Positions 1 to 10,052 of a stretch of 64,000 bases of DNA are shown here, one piece after another. Within the stretch, counting starts at the first letter, position 1; each line of letters begins with the position of its first letter. Source of the stretch: Synechococcus sp. PCC 7336 (GTDB taxonomy: Bacteria > Cyanobacteriota > Cyanobacteriia > Thermostichales > PCC-7336); assembly GCF_000332275.1 (NCBI RefSeq), contig NZ_CM001776.1:868001-932000 (forward strand), in the 5' to 3' direction. The notes under the pieces are model-generated. The model saw only the letters and a program-made list of their open reading frames with translations. It made no database searches and was not told the origin of the DNA. A program made the translations under genes and the position numbers.

Positions 1-28
1 ATCCTTTGGGTGGAGTTGCCTATAGCGA

Positions 29-102
29 GCGCCTGTAGCTCAGTGGACTAGAGCACGTGGCTACGGACCACGGTGTCGGAGGTTCGAATCCTTCCAGGCG
101 CG
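29..102 (+). tRNA. tRNA-Arg (anticodon ACG)
   Basis: A complete 74-nt cloverleaf can be folded. The acceptor stem pairs 29-35 with 95-101 and the discriminator is G102. The anticodon stem pairs 56-60 with 68-72, and its loop at 61-67 carries anticodon ACG at 63-65. The T arm is 78-82/90-94 with loop TTCGAAT. No CCA is encoded. ACG reads CGU/CGC/CGA arginine codons after adenosine deamination. It lies about 110 bp upstream of clpC on the same strand. Confidence 0.95.
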
Positions 103-213
103 TTAAACCCTCAGCATCTGTCGAGCTGAGGACGGTTAACCGTCCTCGGTTTGGCTGGAAAGCTGTGTTACGATCGACTTTACCAGCCGCTTGCAGGTAA
201 GGGGATCGCGAGT

Positions 214-2700
214 ATGTTCGAACGCTTTACAGAGAAAGCTATTAAGGTCATCATGTTGGCCCAGGAAGAAGCTCGGCGACTCGGGCATAACTTTGTCGGA
301 ACCGAGCAGATCTTATTGGGCTTGATTGGCGAAGGCACGGGGGTTGCCGCCAAAGTCCTGAAATCGATGGGTGTCAATTTAAAAGATGCCCGCATTGAGG
401 TGGAGAAAATTATTGGGCGCGGCTCTGGATTTGTCGCGGTCGAAATTCCATTCACGCCTCGGGCCAAGCGGGTTTTAGAGCTATCGCTGGAAGAGGCCCG
501 TCAGCTAGGCCACAACTATATCGGCACCGAACATCTCCTGTTGGGGCTGATTCGCGAAGGAGAGGGTGTGGCCGCCCGCGTCTTGGAGAACTTGGGCGTC
601 GATCTGTCTAAAGTTCGCACCCAAGTGATTCGGATGTTGGGCGAGACTGCCGAGGTCTCGTCTACGGGATCGTCAGGGCGCACCAAGACCCCAACCCTGG
701 ATGAATTTGGCACGAATCTGACGCAACTGGCGAATGATGGCAAGCTCGACCCCGTGGTGGGTCGCCAAAAAGAAATCGAGCGAGTGATTCAGATTCTCGG
801 TCGCCGCACCAAAAATAATCCGGTCTTGATTGGAGAGCCCGGTGTCGGCAAAACCGCGATCGCCGAAGGCTTGGCCCAACGGGTGATTCAAGGGGATATT
901 CCAGATATTCTCGGCGAAAAGCGGGTTGTCACCCTCGATATCGGTCTGTTGGTGGCCGGCACGAAGTATCGGGGGGAGTTTGAAGAGCGGCTCAAGAAGA
1001 TCATGGATGAGATTCGCTCTGCCGGAAACATCATTCTGGTGATTGACGAAGTCCATACCCTGATTGGGGCGGGGGCGGCTGAAGGGGCGATCGATGCTGC
1101 CAATATCCTCAAGCCCGCTCTGGCTCGCGGCGAGTTGCAGTGCATCGGTGCCACCACATTGGACGAGTACCGCAAGCACATCGAGCGGGATGCCGCTTTA
1201 GAACGCCGCTTCCAACCGGTGTTGGTGGGCGAACCGTCGGTATCGGAAACCATCGAAATTCTGTTTGGGCTGCGGGAGCGTTACGAAGAGCACCACAAGC
1301 TCAAAATCACCGATAACGCCTTGGATGCTGCTGCCAAGCTATCCGATCGCTACATTTCCGATCGCTTCTTGCCCGACAAGGCGATCGACCTGATTGACGA
1401 AGCTTCCTCCCGCGTGCGCCTGATCAATTCCCAATTGCCTCCGGCGGCCAGGGAATTGGATGAAGAATTGCGGCAACTGCTCAAAGATAAAGATGATGCA
1501 GTTCGGGGGCAGGACTTCGATAAAGCGGGCGAACTGCGCGATCGCGAGATGGAAATCAAGCAGGAGATCCGCGCGATCGCTGCTGCCAAGCGGGCTGAAA
1601 TGGCCGATCGGGAAGAAATTCCCAATGTGGATGAAGAGGATATTGCCCATGTGGTCAGTTCCTGGACGGGGGTACCGGTTTCTAAGCTGACCGAGACCGA
1701 GTCCAAGCGCCTCTTGGAAATGGAAGGCACCCTCCACAACCGCATCATCGGTCAGGACGAAGCGGTGCGCGCGATTTCTCGGGCCATCCGCCGCGCTCGC
1801 GTCGGCCTCAAAGACCCCAATCGTCCCATTGCCAGCTTTATCTTCTCCGGTCCCACGGGTGTCGGTAAAACCGAGCTGACTAAGGCATTAGCCGCTTACT
1901 TCTTCGGCTCCGAAGATGCCATGATCCGTCTAGACATGTCGGAGTTTATGGAGCGCCACACTGCCTCCAAGCTGATTGGCTCTCCTCCTGGCTATGTGGG
2001 GTACAACGAGGGCGGTCAGTTGACCGAAGCGGTTCGCCGCCGTCCCTACACCGTCGTCCTGTTCGACGAAATCGAGAAGGCGCACCCCGATGTCTTCAAC
2101 ATGCTGCTGCAAATTCTCGAAGACGGTCGCCTCACTGACGCCAAAGGGCGCACGGTGGACTTTAAAAACACCCTGTTGGTCATGACCTCCAACATTGGTT
2201 CGAAGGTGATCGAAAAAGGTGGCGGTTCGTTGGGCTTCGAATTCAACACCGACGAGGACGATGCCAACTACAATCGCATTCGCTCTTTGGTGAACGAGGA
2301 GCTGAAGCAGTACTTCCGCCCCGAATTCCTCAATCGTTTGGACGAGGTTATCGTCTTCCGCCAGTTGACGAAGGACGAGGTCAAGGAGATCGCCGATATC
2401 CTGCTCAAGGAAGTGTTCGATCGCGTGGCTGAAAGGAATATTGCTCTGACGGTGACCGATCGGTTCAAAGACTTGATTGTGACAGAGGGCTATAACCCCA
2501 GTTACGGCGCTCGACCGTTACGTCGTTCCATTCAGCGGTTGATGGAAGATATTCTGGCCGAACAAATCCTTTCCGGGAAGATCGTCGAAGGCAATTCGGC
2601 TACTCTCGACCTGGATGAGGATGACAAGCCCAAAGTGATTATGAATGACGAAGAATCGGGTGAAGATCGCGTGCTCGTTTCACAGGGGGCTGAAGGCTAG
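214..2700 (+). CDS. clpC: ClpC, HSP100 AAA+ chaperone of the Clp protease
   Basis: ClpC is the ATP-driven unfoldase that feeds proteins to the ClpP3/R core in cyanobacteria. Two N-terminal Clp_N repeats come first. Walker A GEPGVGKT lies near residues 207-214, a UVR segment at about 420-455, and the second Walker A GPTGVGKT near 546. A LGF tripeptide near residue 673 fits the loop that docks on ClpP. The start is taken at ATG 214 (MFERFTEK), which has AAGGGG about 10 nt upstream and gives 828 aa, the family length. An upstream in-frame start at 151 would add 21 residues that do not look like the family. clpR and clpP3 follow on the same strand, so the chaperone and its protease are neighbours. 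Confidence 0.97.
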   Translation: MFERFTEKAIKVIMLAQEEARRLGHNFVGTEQILLGLIGEGTGVAAKVLKSMGVNLKDARIEVEKIIGRGSGFVAVEIPFTPRAKRVLELSLEEARQLGHNYIGTEHLLLGLIREGEGVAARVLENLGVDLSKVRTQVIRMLGETAEVSSTGSSGRTKTPTLDEFGTNLTQLANDGKLDPVVGRQKEIERVIQILGRRTKNNPVLIGEPGVGKTAIAEGLAQRVIQGDIPDILGEKRVVTLDIGLLVAGTKYRGEFEERLKKIMDEIRSAGNIILVIDEVHTLIGAGAAEGAIDAANILKPALARGELQCIGATTLDEYRKHIERDAALERRFQPVLVGEPSVSETIEILFGLRERYEEHHKLKITDNALDAAAKLSDRYISDRFLPDKAIDLIDEASSRVRLINSQLPPAARELDEELRQLLKDKDDAVRGQDFDKAGELRDREMEIKQEIRAIAAAKRAEMADREEIPNVDEEDIAHVVSSWTGVPVSKLTETESKRLLEMEGTLHNRIIGQDEAVRAISRAIRRARVGLKDPNRPIASFIFSGPTGVGKTELTKALAAYFFGSEDAMIRLDMSEFMERHTASKLIGSPPGYVGYNEGGQLTEAVRRRPYTVVLFDEIEKAHPDVFNMLLQILEDGRLTDAKGRTVDFKNTLLVMTSNIGSKVIEKGGGSLGFEFNTDEDDANYNRIRSLVNEELKQYFRPEFLNRLDEVIVFRQLTKDEVKEIADILLKEVFDRVAERNIALTVTDRFKDLIVTEGYNPSYGARPLRRSIQRLMEDILAEQILSGKIVEGNSATLDLDEDDKPKVIMNDEESGEDRVLVSQGAEG

Positions 2701-2706
2701 GTTGAG

Positions 2707-2736
2707 GGGGGCGTTAGGCTCGATCCTGACGCTCCC
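2707..2736 (+). terminator. hairpin after clpC
   Basis: A 12-bp stem (2707-2718 with 2725-2736, including G-T pairs) encloses a 6-nt loop just after the clpC stop codon. No T-run follows, so it is terminator-like or an RNA 3'-end stabiliser and not a classical intrinsic terminator. A second, looser dyad lies at 2761-2791 before clpR. Confidence 0.5.
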
Positions 2737-2831
2737 ATGCCAAGCTAAATCCCTTCCCTCGCCAACAACTGGGTTCATCCCCAAGGTTGGCTATTGTTGA
2801 AAGCAATTAATTTTTGCAGCTGCGGAGATTT

Positions 2832-3497
2832 ATGAACGTTCTTCCCTCGCTCCAAGCCATGCAAGCGGCCTATTACGCGGGCAGTTCCCCCATTCGAACT
2901 CCCCCCCCCGATCTACCATCCCTACTGCTCAACGAGCGGATTGTTTATTTGGGTCTTCCCCTCGTTCAACAGGCAGATATTGCCATTAATGTGCCGAAGC
3001 TGATTATTGCTCAACTGCTGTATTTGCAGTACGACGACCGGTCCAAGCCCATTTATATGTACATCAGCTCGACCGGGACTTACGGCTACGACACCGCCGC
3101 TTTTGCGATCGCCGACACGATGAACTATATCGCTCCCCCCGTCCACACCATTTGCATTGGCAAGGCTTACGGTATGGCTGCGATGCTTTTGGCCTCGGGG
3201 ACAAAGGGCTTGCGTGCCAGTCTGCCCAACGCCAGCATTATGATGCACCAACCGTTTGGCGGCACTCGCGGCCAAGCTACCGACATTCAGATTAAGACTG
3301 AGGAGTTGGTGACGATCAAGCACATGATGCTGAATAAATTGGCGACGACGACGGGGCAATCTGTCGAACGGATTGCAAAGGATATCGATCGCTTTTTCTA
3401 CATGACCCCCGCAGAAGCCAAGGATTACGGTCTGATCGATACGGTGTTGAGCAGTGCCAAAGATCTGCCCGCGCCAGTGGCTGGCATCGCTGGCTAG
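2832..3497 (+). CDS. clpR: ClpR, catalytically inactive ClpP paralogue
   Basis: ClpR is the non-proteolytic subunit that mixes with ClpP3 in the cyanobacterial Clp core. The fold and length (221 aa) are those of ClpP. The nucleophile position is Gly114 (GKAYGMAAML) in place of Ser, His139 is kept (MMHQP), and the Asp position is Phe in DRFFYM. The triad is therefore lost at two of three positions. The start at ATG 2832 has GGAG upstream; an in-frame TTG at 2814 is less likely. clpP3 follows about 100 bp downstream, the arrangement known for the clpR-clpP3 operon. Confidence 0.93.
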   Translation: MNVLPSLQAMQAAYYAGSSPIRTPPPDLPSLLLNERIVYLGLPLVQQADIAINVPKLIIAQLLYLQYDDRSKPIYMYISSTGTYGYDTAAFAIADTMNYIAPPVHTICIGKAYGMAAMLLASGTKGLRASLPNASIMMHQPFGGTRGQATDIQIKTEELVTIKHMMLNKLATTTGQSVERIAKDIDRFFYMTPAEAKDYGLIDTVLSSAKDLPAPVAGIAG

Positions 3498-3603
3498 CGA
3501 TGCCAGCCACTGAACGCTCGCTTCGGCTTGCGTTTTGCGCGTTCTTGATTTCGAACCCAGATTGTCTAACGAATCGTTGTCGCAACCACAAAGGTATTGA
3601 GTC

Positions 3604-4230
3604 ATGCCCATTGGCGAACCTAAAGTCCCCTATCGCATTCCGGGGCAAGCCTATACAGAGTGGATTAGTATCTACAGCCGCCTGCTGCTAGAGCGGATTA
3701 TTTTTATCGGCGAAGAGATCGACGATATGACCGCTAATGCTGTCGTGGCCCAGATGCTGTATATGGATTCCAGCGACGCCGGTAAAGATATCTTGATGTA
3801 CATTAACTCCCCCGGCGGCTCGGTCACGGCTGGCTTGGCGATTTACGACACGATGCAGCACATTAAGTCGGATGTGGCGACGGTGTGCGTCGGTTTGGCG
3901 GCGTCGATGGGGGCGTTTTTGCTGGCGGCGGGTGCAGAAGGTAAGCGAGTGGCCTTGCCTAACTCCCGCATTATGATCCACCAACCTTCGGGGGGGGGCA
4001 TGCGCGGACAGGCATCCGATTTGGCGATTCAGGCGAAGGAAGTGCTGCGGGTGAAAACACGTCTCAACAGCATTCTGGCCAAGCACACCAAACAACCCTT
4101 GGAGAAGGTCGAGCGGGATGTGGAGCGAGATTTCTACCTGTCGGCGGAGGAAGCCAAGGACTACGGTATTGTCGATACGGTTATTGTCGAGCAGCAGGCT
4201 AAGGACTTAGCTACAACATCTGCGCTTTAA
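3604..4230 (+). CDS. clpP3: ClpP3, ATP-dependent Clp protease proteolytic subunit
   Basis: This is an active serine protease subunit of the Clp complex, 208 aa. The catalytic triad is complete: Ser101 in GLAASMGAF, His126 in IMIHQPSGG and Asp176 in ERDFYL. It directly follows clpR on the same strand, which in cyanobacteria marks the ClpP3/R pair that works with ClpC in housekeeping proteolysis. The paralogue number rests on this gene order; the ClpP assignment itself is secure. A strong hairpin lies 20 bp after the stop. Confidence 0.95.
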   Translation: MPIGEPKVPYRIPGQAYTEWISIYSRLLLERIIFIGEEIDDMTANAVVAQMLYMDSSDAGKDILMYINSPGGSVTAGLAIYDTMQHIKSDVATVCVGLAASMGAFLLAAGAEGKRVALPNSRIMIHQPSGGGMRGQASDLAIQAKEVLRVKTRLNSILAKHTKQPLEKVERDVERDFYLSAEEAKDYGIVDTVIVEQQAKDLATTSAL

Positions 4231-4249
4231 TCCCACTGACAGCTAACCG

Positions 4250-4279
4250 AAACAGCGGACTGGTAACGGTCCGCTGTTT
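4250..4279 (+). terminator. hairpin after clpP3
   Basis: A perfect 11-bp inverted repeat (4250-4260 with 4269-4279) encloses an 8-nt loop just downstream of clpP3. There is no T-run behind it. It is probably the 3' end of the clpR-clpP3 transcript. Confidence 0.6.
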
Positions 4280-4368
4280 GGGCGATCGCAGTTTGGCATA
4301 CTGTATTCTTCATTCAATGCTGGAGAAGGTCTTGACTTTGAGATTAAACCTAAAGGAGGTTACGAGCC

Positions 4369-4523
4369 ATGACACTAGCCAACTATGATTCGATGAGTCT
4401 TGTCTCGATCGTTCCAATTTGACGGGGCGAACGATCGGCATAGATCCAAGCGATCCGAAATGGGAGGAAAAGTTGGAAAAAAGGCTTCGTCACTCAACCT
4501 CAGATACAGCAGAATCGAGTTAG
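4369..4523 (+). pseudogene. small unidentified gene, apparently frameshifted
   Basis: ATG 4369 has a near-perfect ribosome site (AAAGGAGGT, 4351-4359) but opens only 17 codons, to a stop at 4420-4422. From about 4389 another frame carries protein-like sequence with the segment GRTIGIDPSDPKWEEKLEKR, ending at TAG 4521-4523. Joining the two frames with a -1 shift between about 4389 and 4420 gives a hydrophilic protein of roughly 50 aa. The tail overlaps the purD stop by 4 bp on the opposite strand. No family is recognised. It could be a decayed gene, a programmed frameshift, or a chance open frame behind a real 17-codon peptide. Confidence 0.4.
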
Positions 4524-5797
4524 GACAGCACTCTAAACCCAATATCCGAGCGGAAATAAGCTCCTTCAAAGCGAATCTCGCGCACAGCTCTATAGGCTAA
4601 TTCGAGGGCGGCCTGCAAGGTTTCTCCCCGTCCAGCCACCCCCAATACGCGCCCGCCATCAGTCACAATCGCACCCGTTTTCCCGCTACTGGCAGTCCCG
4701 GCATGAAACACTTGCGCGCCAGTGGCCGTTGCGGCCTCTAAACCGGCGATCGCCTTTCCTTTCTCATAAGCCTGCGGATATCCCCCCGACGCCATCACGA
4801 CACAAGCGGCATAGCCGTCGTGCCACTCTAACCGCACTTCATCCAGCCTTTCCTCAACACAGGCCAACATCACTTCCGCCAAATCGGATTTGAGTAAGGG
4901 CAAAACCACCTGCGTTTCGGGGTCGCCAAACCGGCAGTTGAATTCGATGACAGATGGCTCCCCCTCGGGAGATATCATCAAGCCCGCATACAAAATGCCT
5001 TTGTAGGTAATGCCGCGATCGCGCAATGCTGCCAACACCGGCTCGAGCACCTGCAATCGCACCCGTTCCATCACCTCTGAAGACACCACGGGCGTGGGGG
5101 CATAAGCCCCCATTCCCCCTGTATTGGGACCGGTATCCCCTTCTCCCACCGGCTTGTGATCCTGAGCCGCAATCATGGGCAGGATCCGTTTGCCATCAGT
5201 AAACGCCAGCACTGAAGCCTCTTGACCCATCAAACAATCTTCAATCACCACGGGGCTGCCTGCAGCCCCGAGGCTACCGGCAAACAGAGATCGAACGGCA
5301 GCGATCGCCTCCTCGCGCGTTTGGGCCACTGTCACCCCTTTCCCCGCCGCCAAGCCGTCTGCCTTCACCACAATAGGGGCGGATTGGGATTCTAAATAGG
5401 CGATCGCCGAGGGCTCGTCCTCAAAAACGCTGCCCCTAGCCGTCGGAACGCCAGCCTCTAGCATTAGGTCTTTAGCCCAAGCTTTGCTGCCTTCCAACTG
5501 CGCGCCAGCTTGGCTGGGACCGAAGACCTCGAGACCGGCAGCGAGAAACCGATCGGCAATTCCAGCTACTAAAGGAACTTCTGGGCCGATGACTGCGAGG
5601 CCAATGTTTTGAACAGTCGCAAACCGCACGAGTCCATCAATATCGCTGACCGACAGGGGCAGCAATTGACATTTGGGTTCTCGGGCAATACCAGCGTTGC
5701 CAGGAGCGCAATAGAGTTTCGTCACGGTTTTGGATTGGGCCAGCTTCCACACCAGAGCATGTTCGCGCCCGCCAGATCCCACCACCAACACTTGCAT
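4520..5797 (-). CDS. purD: phosphoribosylamine-glycine ligase (GAR synthetase)
   Basis: PurD catalyses the second step of purine synthesis, joining glycine to phosphoribosylamine with ATP. The 425-aa length is typical. The N-terminus has the GSGGREHALVWKL motif, an ATP-grasp domain fills the middle (FNCRFGDPETQ near the metal and ATP site), and a small C-terminal domain closes it. The start is the ATG at 5797. The gene stands alone, convergent with the clp genes. Confidence 0.97.
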   Translation of the reverse strand: MQVLVVGSGGREHALVWKLAQSKTVTKLYCAPGNAGIAREPKCQLLPLSVSDIDGLVRFATVQNIGLAVIGPEVPLVAGIADRFLAAGLEVFGPSQAGAQLEGSKAWAKDLMLEAGVPTARGSVFEDEPSAIAYLESQSAPIVVKADGLAAGKGVTVAQTREEAIAAVRSLFAGSLGAAGSPVVIEDCLMGQEASVLAFTDGKRILPMIAAQDHKPVGEGDTGPNTGGMGAYAPTPVVSSEVMERVRLQVLEPVLAALRDRGITYKGILYAGLMISPEGEPSVIEFNCRFGDPETQVVLPLLKSDLAEVMLACVEERLDEVRLEWHDGYAACVVMASGGYPQAYEKGKAIAGLEAATATGAQVFHAGTASSGKTGAIVTDGGRVLGVAGRGETLQAALELAYRAVREIRFEGAYFRSDIGFRVLS

Positions 5798-5948
5798 GGC
5801 TCGGGTGTCCTCTCGATCTTCGTAGGACTATTACTGTACTGGGATTTCTCACAAAATGGGCGCTAGACTGGCTGGATTCGCTCTGGAGGGCTGCGATCGC
5901 TGGGATATTGACCGGACAGAACGGGATCCTATTCTGGCAACGAACAAA

Positions 5949-6338
5949 CTATGACTGGGCAATCGAGGAGGCGATCGCCGTCACTAACACCATGGCCAAC
6001 ACCACCAACAGCAAGCCAAATTGCAGTGAAAACAACTTGTGCAGCTCTTTTAGGCCCATCATTAAATTGTCGATGTCGTGTCCTTCAGTCGTCACAATTT
6101 GCTGAAAGGATTTGGCAGCTTCTCCCGTCCAAATACCAAACAAGATTGGGATGAATGCTTGCAAGCTGCTAGCTAGAAACGGAGTGAAGACGCGAAACCG
6201 AAGCGCTGAGGCCGTGCCGCTAGTCAAGATGGCGATTCCGAGCACGATCAACGCAAGGCTGAGATAATGCATTGCCTGGGCCAGTTTTCGCAGCGTTTGA
6301 CTTTCGGCAGCATTGAATTCGTAACGACTTTCGTTCAC
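5949..6338 (-). CDS. small membrane protein of unknown function
   Basis: This 129-aa protein has three likely membrane spans: about 25-45 (LSLALIVLGIAIL), 50-75, and a C-terminal one (LFSLQFGLLLVVLAMVL). A polar stretch between the second and third spans contains EAAKSFQQIVTTEGHD. No domain is recognised. It is divergent from glyS, with about 170 bp between the two starts, so the two probably share a promoter region. A cyanobacterial conserved hypothetical is the best description. Confidence 0.7.
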   Translation of the reverse strand: MNESRYEFNAAESQTLRKLAQAMHYLSLALIVLGIAILTSGTASALRFRVFTPFLASSLQAFIPILFGIWTGEAAKSFQQIVTTEGHDIDNLMMGLKELHKLFSLQFGLLLVVLAMVLVTAIASSIAQS

Positions 6339-6509
6339 GCCTAAACCTCTTTGAACCGATCGGACGGGAGTACCCGATCACCAAGGATTGTAGGGGTTCC
6401 CCAGCAGGAATGCCGCCGCCCGCATCTGCGAAGTACGGGGAGGCTGCAGGCTGATAGACTGGGGAGGCAGTTTTTTGTCGTTTGGGCAAACCTCGGGGCG
6501 ATCGCGTCT

Positions 6510-8636
6510 ATGGTTTCCTTTCTATTAGAGGTCGGAACGGAAGAACTTCCGGCTAGTTTTGTTCGCAGCGCGATCGCGCAGTGGAGAGAGAAGATTGCTG
6601 CTAGCTTGGCTGAGGTCAATTTAGCAGCGGGTCGAGTGCAGGTGTACGGAACGCCACGTCGGTTAGCCGTTTACCTGTCCGACCTGCCCGAGCGCCAACC
6701 CGATCGCGCTGAAGAGATTAAGGGTCCACCCGCGAGCATTGCCTACAACGATGGCAAACCCACCCAAGCCCTCTTGGGATTTGCCCGCAAGCAGGCGATC
6801 GATCTCGATGCGATCGCATTGCGAGAAGTGGGTAAAAAAGGCAAATTTGTCTTTGCCACCAAATATATTGAGGGGAAGTCCACGCCCGAACTCCTGCAGC
6901 AGTTGGTCCCTCAGTGGATTGCCGGATTGGAGGCCAAGCGAGCGATGCGATGGGGCAACGGCGAGTTTCGCTTTCCCCGTCCGATTCGATGGTTGGTGGC
7001 GCTGTGGGGCGATCGCGTCCTCCCGCTCGAAATCGAAGCTGTCAGCTCCGGCCGCACCAGCCAAGCCCACCGGGTTCTTCATCCCGAGCCACTAGACATC
7101 GCCAGTCCCGAAGCCTATGTAGAAACCCTCAAGTCAGGTTTCGTGCAGGTCGATCGGGAGCAGCGACAGGCATCCATTGTGGCGCAGGTGCAGGCCGTGG
7201 CAGAAACGGCCAACAGTGTGGCTTCTATGCCTGCAGACCTCTTGGAAGAAGTAACCGATTTGGTGGAATGGCCGACTGCGGTATTGGGCTCGTTTGAAGA
7301 GGAATTCCTAGAATTGCCGGTGCCAGTCATCAAAAGTGTGATGGTGGAACACCAGCGATATTTCTCCCTGCATCCGGCAGATCGGCCCGCAGAACTGGTG
7401 CCGTACTTTATTACCATTTCGAATGGCGATCCCGCCCAAGCGGAGGAAATTGCTGCCGGGAACGGTCGAGTCATTCGAGCCCGATTGGAAGACGGGCGAT
7501 TTTTCTATAACGAAGATCGCAAACAACCGTTAGATGCCTTTGTCGATCGACTGGAGCAAGTTACCTTCGAACAGTCACTGGGGTCTGTGCTGGCCAAGGT
7601 GAAGCGCATCGAGCAGATTAGCGGCTGGATTGCACGGCAGCTCCAATTGAATCGAGGCGACACAGCGGATGTCTTGCGCGCGGCCCATTTGTGTAAGGCA
7701 GATTTAGTTACCCAGATGGTGTACGAGTTCCCCGAAATGCAAGGGGTCATCGGTCGCGATTACGCATTGCAGGGGGGGGAGTCTGCTGCAGTGGCGGACG
7801 GGATCGAGCAGCATTATTGGCCTTTGGGGGCAGGCGATCGCCTGCCGATCGCCCTTGCGGGTCAGGTGGTGGGGCTGGCCGATCGGATCGACAGTTTGGT
7901 GGGCTTGTTTAGCATCGGCAAGATTCCGAGCGGGTCGAGCGATCGGTTTGCGTTGCGTCGCGCCGCCAACAGCATTCTCTCAATTGCGTGGCAGGCCGAT
8001 CTCGAGATCGATCTATTGGCGCTGTTCGTCGAGGCGACATCTACCTTTGCCAGCGACCCCCCCGCAACCTTCAATATCTTGCTCGAATTCTTTGGGCAGC
8101 GGGTGCAAACGCTTCTGCAGGAAGACTTTGGTCTCGATTACGACTTGATTGATGCAGTGGTCGAGCCGACTAACCCCGAGAAGGTACGGCGATCGCTGCA
8201 AGACTTGCAGGGCACGCTGCAACGGGCGCAGTACCTGCAGCAACTGCGCCGAGGGGGTACGCTAGAGCTGCTCTATCCCACCGTTAACCGCACCGCCCGT
8301 TTGGCAGAGAAAGGCGATTTAGCGGCAGAAGTACTCGATCCGGCAGCAGCAGTGGATGCGTCGCGCTTGCAGGAACCAGCAGAAAAAAATCTCTTCGCAG
8401 CTAGCCAATCAATCTATGCGCGGGGACAAACGGCAGTCCGCGAACAAAACTACACCATTCTGGTGCAGGCGCTGTTGGAGGCCGCTCCAGCAGTCGCAGC
8501 CTTTTTTGATGAGGTCTTGGTGATGGATAAAGATCCTGCGGTGCGGACCAACCGCCTAAACTTATTGTGCGTTTTGCGCAATAATGCGGGATTACTAGCG
8601 GATTTTGGTGCGGTGGTGATGGCTGGAGAATCTTGA
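6510..8636 (+). CDS. glyS: glycyl-tRNA synthetase beta subunit
   Basis: GlyS is the tRNA-binding and editing-like subunit of the alpha2beta2 bacterial glycyl-tRNA synthetase that charges tRNA-Gly. ATG 6510 begins MVSFLLEVGTEELPA, the family's conserved N-terminus, and gives 708 aa. An upstream ATG at 6351 would add 53 non-conserved residues. The C-terminal part resembles the anticodon-binding domain. The alpha subunit glyQ is not in the window, as expected for cyanobacteria where the two genes are usually unlinked. Confidence 0.96.
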   Translation: MVSFLLEVGTEELPASFVRSAIAQWREKIAASLAEVNLAAGRVQVYGTPRRLAVYLSDLPERQPDRAEEIKGPPASIAYNDGKPTQALLGFARKQAIDLDAIALREVGKKGKFVFATKYIEGKSTPELLQQLVPQWIAGLEAKRAMRWGNGEFRFPRPIRWLVALWGDRVLPLEIEAVSSGRTSQAHRVLHPEPLDIASPEAYVETLKSGFVQVDREQRQASIVAQVQAVAETANSVASMPADLLEEVTDLVEWPTAVLGSFEEEFLELPVPVIKSVMVEHQRYFSLHPADRPAELVPYFITISNGDPAQAEEIAAGNGRVIRARLEDGRFFYNEDRKQPLDAFVDRLEQVTFEQSLGSVLAKVKRIEQISGWIARQLQLNRGDTADVLRAAHLCKADLVTQMVYEFPEMQGVIGRDYALQGGESAAVADGIEQHYWPLGAGDRLPIALAGQVVGLADRIDSLVGLFSIGKIPSGSSDRFALRRAANSILSIAWQADLEIDLLALFVEATSTFASDPPATFNILLEFFGQRVQTLLQEDFGLDYDLIDAVVEPTNPEKVRRSLQDLQGTLQRAQYLQQLRRGGTLELLYPTVNRTARLAEKGDLAAEVLDPAAAVDASRLQEPAEKNLFAASQSIYARGQTAVREQNYTILVQALLEAAPAVAAFFDEVLVMDKDPAVRTNRLNLLCVLRNNAGLLADFGAVVMAGES

Positions 8637-8706
8637 GCCCTGCAGTGCTATTGACGATCGCATCGGCGATCGAGTTGTATCATTCATATCGAGACGTAAA
8701 TCGTTT

Positions 8707-9150
8707 ATGCAAGTTGAATTTCGGGAATGCAATTGGTCGGATCTGTGGATTTGGTTCGAATTTCCACAAGCACCATTGGAAATGGATAAGCAATACCTAG
8801 AACAGGTCTTGGAGTCTTGGTACACGGTGGGAATGTTGGGGGGATACAACGCCAGCACCCTGCAGGTGCAGGAGGCGGGGTTAGAGATTAGCCATATGGA
8901 ATACGATACCGAAGGCGATCGCCTGCCCTCGCTAATGCACAATATGGGCTCGATGGAATATGAAGGGAATTGGGGGCGCTGCTGGTTCGATTTAGGCACA
9001 GCGGATGCGTTAGCTTTGGATGTGTTGCTCAATGCAGTTCAGCGGCTCAGCTTGGAATATGTCGATATCGAGCGGGTGATTGTGGGCGGTCAAAGTGAAA
9101 CTTGGCCAATTGCTGCTAGCGATCGCAGCTCCACTGCCCATTTAAATTGA
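8707..9150 (+). CDS. DUF3531-family protein
   Basis: This 147-aa soluble protein has the DUF3531 pattern: an N-terminal DLWIWFEFP segment, then ESWYTVGMLGGYNASTLQ, and a Trp-rich WGRCWFDLGTADAL segment. The family is conserved in cyanobacteria and plant plastids and has no known function. It starts 70 bp after glyS on the same strand and may be cotranscribed with it. Confidence 0.8.
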   Translation: MQVEFRECNWSDLWIWFEFPQAPLEMDKQYLEQVLESWYTVGMLGGYNASTLQVQEAGLEISHMEYDTEGDRLPSLMHNMGSMEYEGNWGRCWFDLGTADALALDVLLNAVQRLSLEYVDIERVIVGGQSETWPIAASDRSSTAHLN

Positions 9151-9175
9151 GAGCGCTGGGATTTCCCTCGCCCAC

Positions 9176-9198
9176 AAAAAGCCCCGCTCGAGCGGGGC
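9176..9198 (-). terminator. intrinsic terminator of cysC
   Basis: The 18-bp perfect palindrome at 9181-9198 (GCCCCGCTC and its complement) is followed, reading the minus strand, by five T residues (9176-9180). This is a classical Rho-independent terminator about 55 bp downstream of the cysC stop. It may also act on the convergent DUF3531 transcript. Confidence 0.85.
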
Positions 9199-9253
9199 CG
9201 GTAGGACTTAAGCAGGGAAATGGGAGGAACGTCGCCGAAGCACTCAACCTTTT

Positions 9254-9826
9254 TTAGGGCATATGGGAAACATATCCCCGATCGACCAAATAAGTCAAAA
9301 CTTTATGCACCGACTCTTCTACGAGCTCTTCGCGGGTACTCAGTACAATCTCGGGATTGACAGGAGGCTCGTAGGGATCGCTTACGCCTGTAAAATTCTC
9401 GATCTCGCCAGCATATGCCTTTGCATATAAACCCTTCACGTCGCGGCGGGCACATTCTTCAATCGGACAATCCACAAAAATCTCGATGAAATTGGTCGTT
9501 TCTGCCCGAATATCGTCGCGGGTTTCGCGGTAAGGGGAAATGGCTGCTGTAATCGCAATCACGCCGTTTCGAGAGAGCAAACCACCGACAAAGCCAATAC
9601 GTCGGATGTTGGTATCTCGATCCTCTTTGCTAAAGCCCAAGCCCTTACTGAGATTTGTGCGGACGATGTCGCCATCCAACACCTCTACCTTACATCCGGC
9701 CTCTTTCAAAGCCCGGGCAACGGGCATCGAGACCGTTGATTTGCCCGATCCCGAAAGACCGGTGAACCACAAGATAAACCCCTTATGGGTTACGGTCTGC
9801 TTGGGACTTTCAACAGCTACAGTCAC
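9254..9826 (-). CDS. cysC: adenylylsulfate (APS) kinase
   Basis: CysC phosphorylates APS to PAPS in sulfate assimilation. The P-loop GLSGSGKS is at residues 23-30. It is followed by LDGDIVRTNLSKGLGFSKEDRDTNIRR, the conserved APS-binding segment, and by SPYRETRD. Length is 190 aa, the usual size of the stand-alone enzyme. A clear intrinsic terminator lies downstream. No other sulfur genes are adjacent. The 226 bp upstream to the next gene hold nothing recognisable. Confidence 0.96.
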   Translation of the reverse strand: MTVAVESPKQTVTHKGFILWFTGLSGSGKSTVSMPVARALKEAGCKVEVLDGDIVRTNLSKGLGFSKEDRDTNIRRIGFVGGLLSRNGVIAITAAISPYRETRDDIRAETTNFIEIFVDCPIEECARRDVKGLYAKAYAGEIENFTGVSDPYEPPVNPEIVLSTREELVEESVHKVLTYLVDRGYVSHMP

Positions 9827-10052
9827 AGTTTGGCCTCGTTGTGGGTACTATCAGTGGTTGAGGTCGGATTTATTGCCTTAGACCAGATCTTAATATTTTT
9901 TCCCTATTTCGGGTAGATCGATTTCAGGTTTTGTCGAGACTGGAAATCAGTGCTTTCTCTATTGACAAGCAACAACCACCCCAAAGATCGGCAAATCTGC
10001 GCTCGCATCTCTCCCGCAGAACTCGGGCTGATGGCAGCTCTGCATCGTTTGC

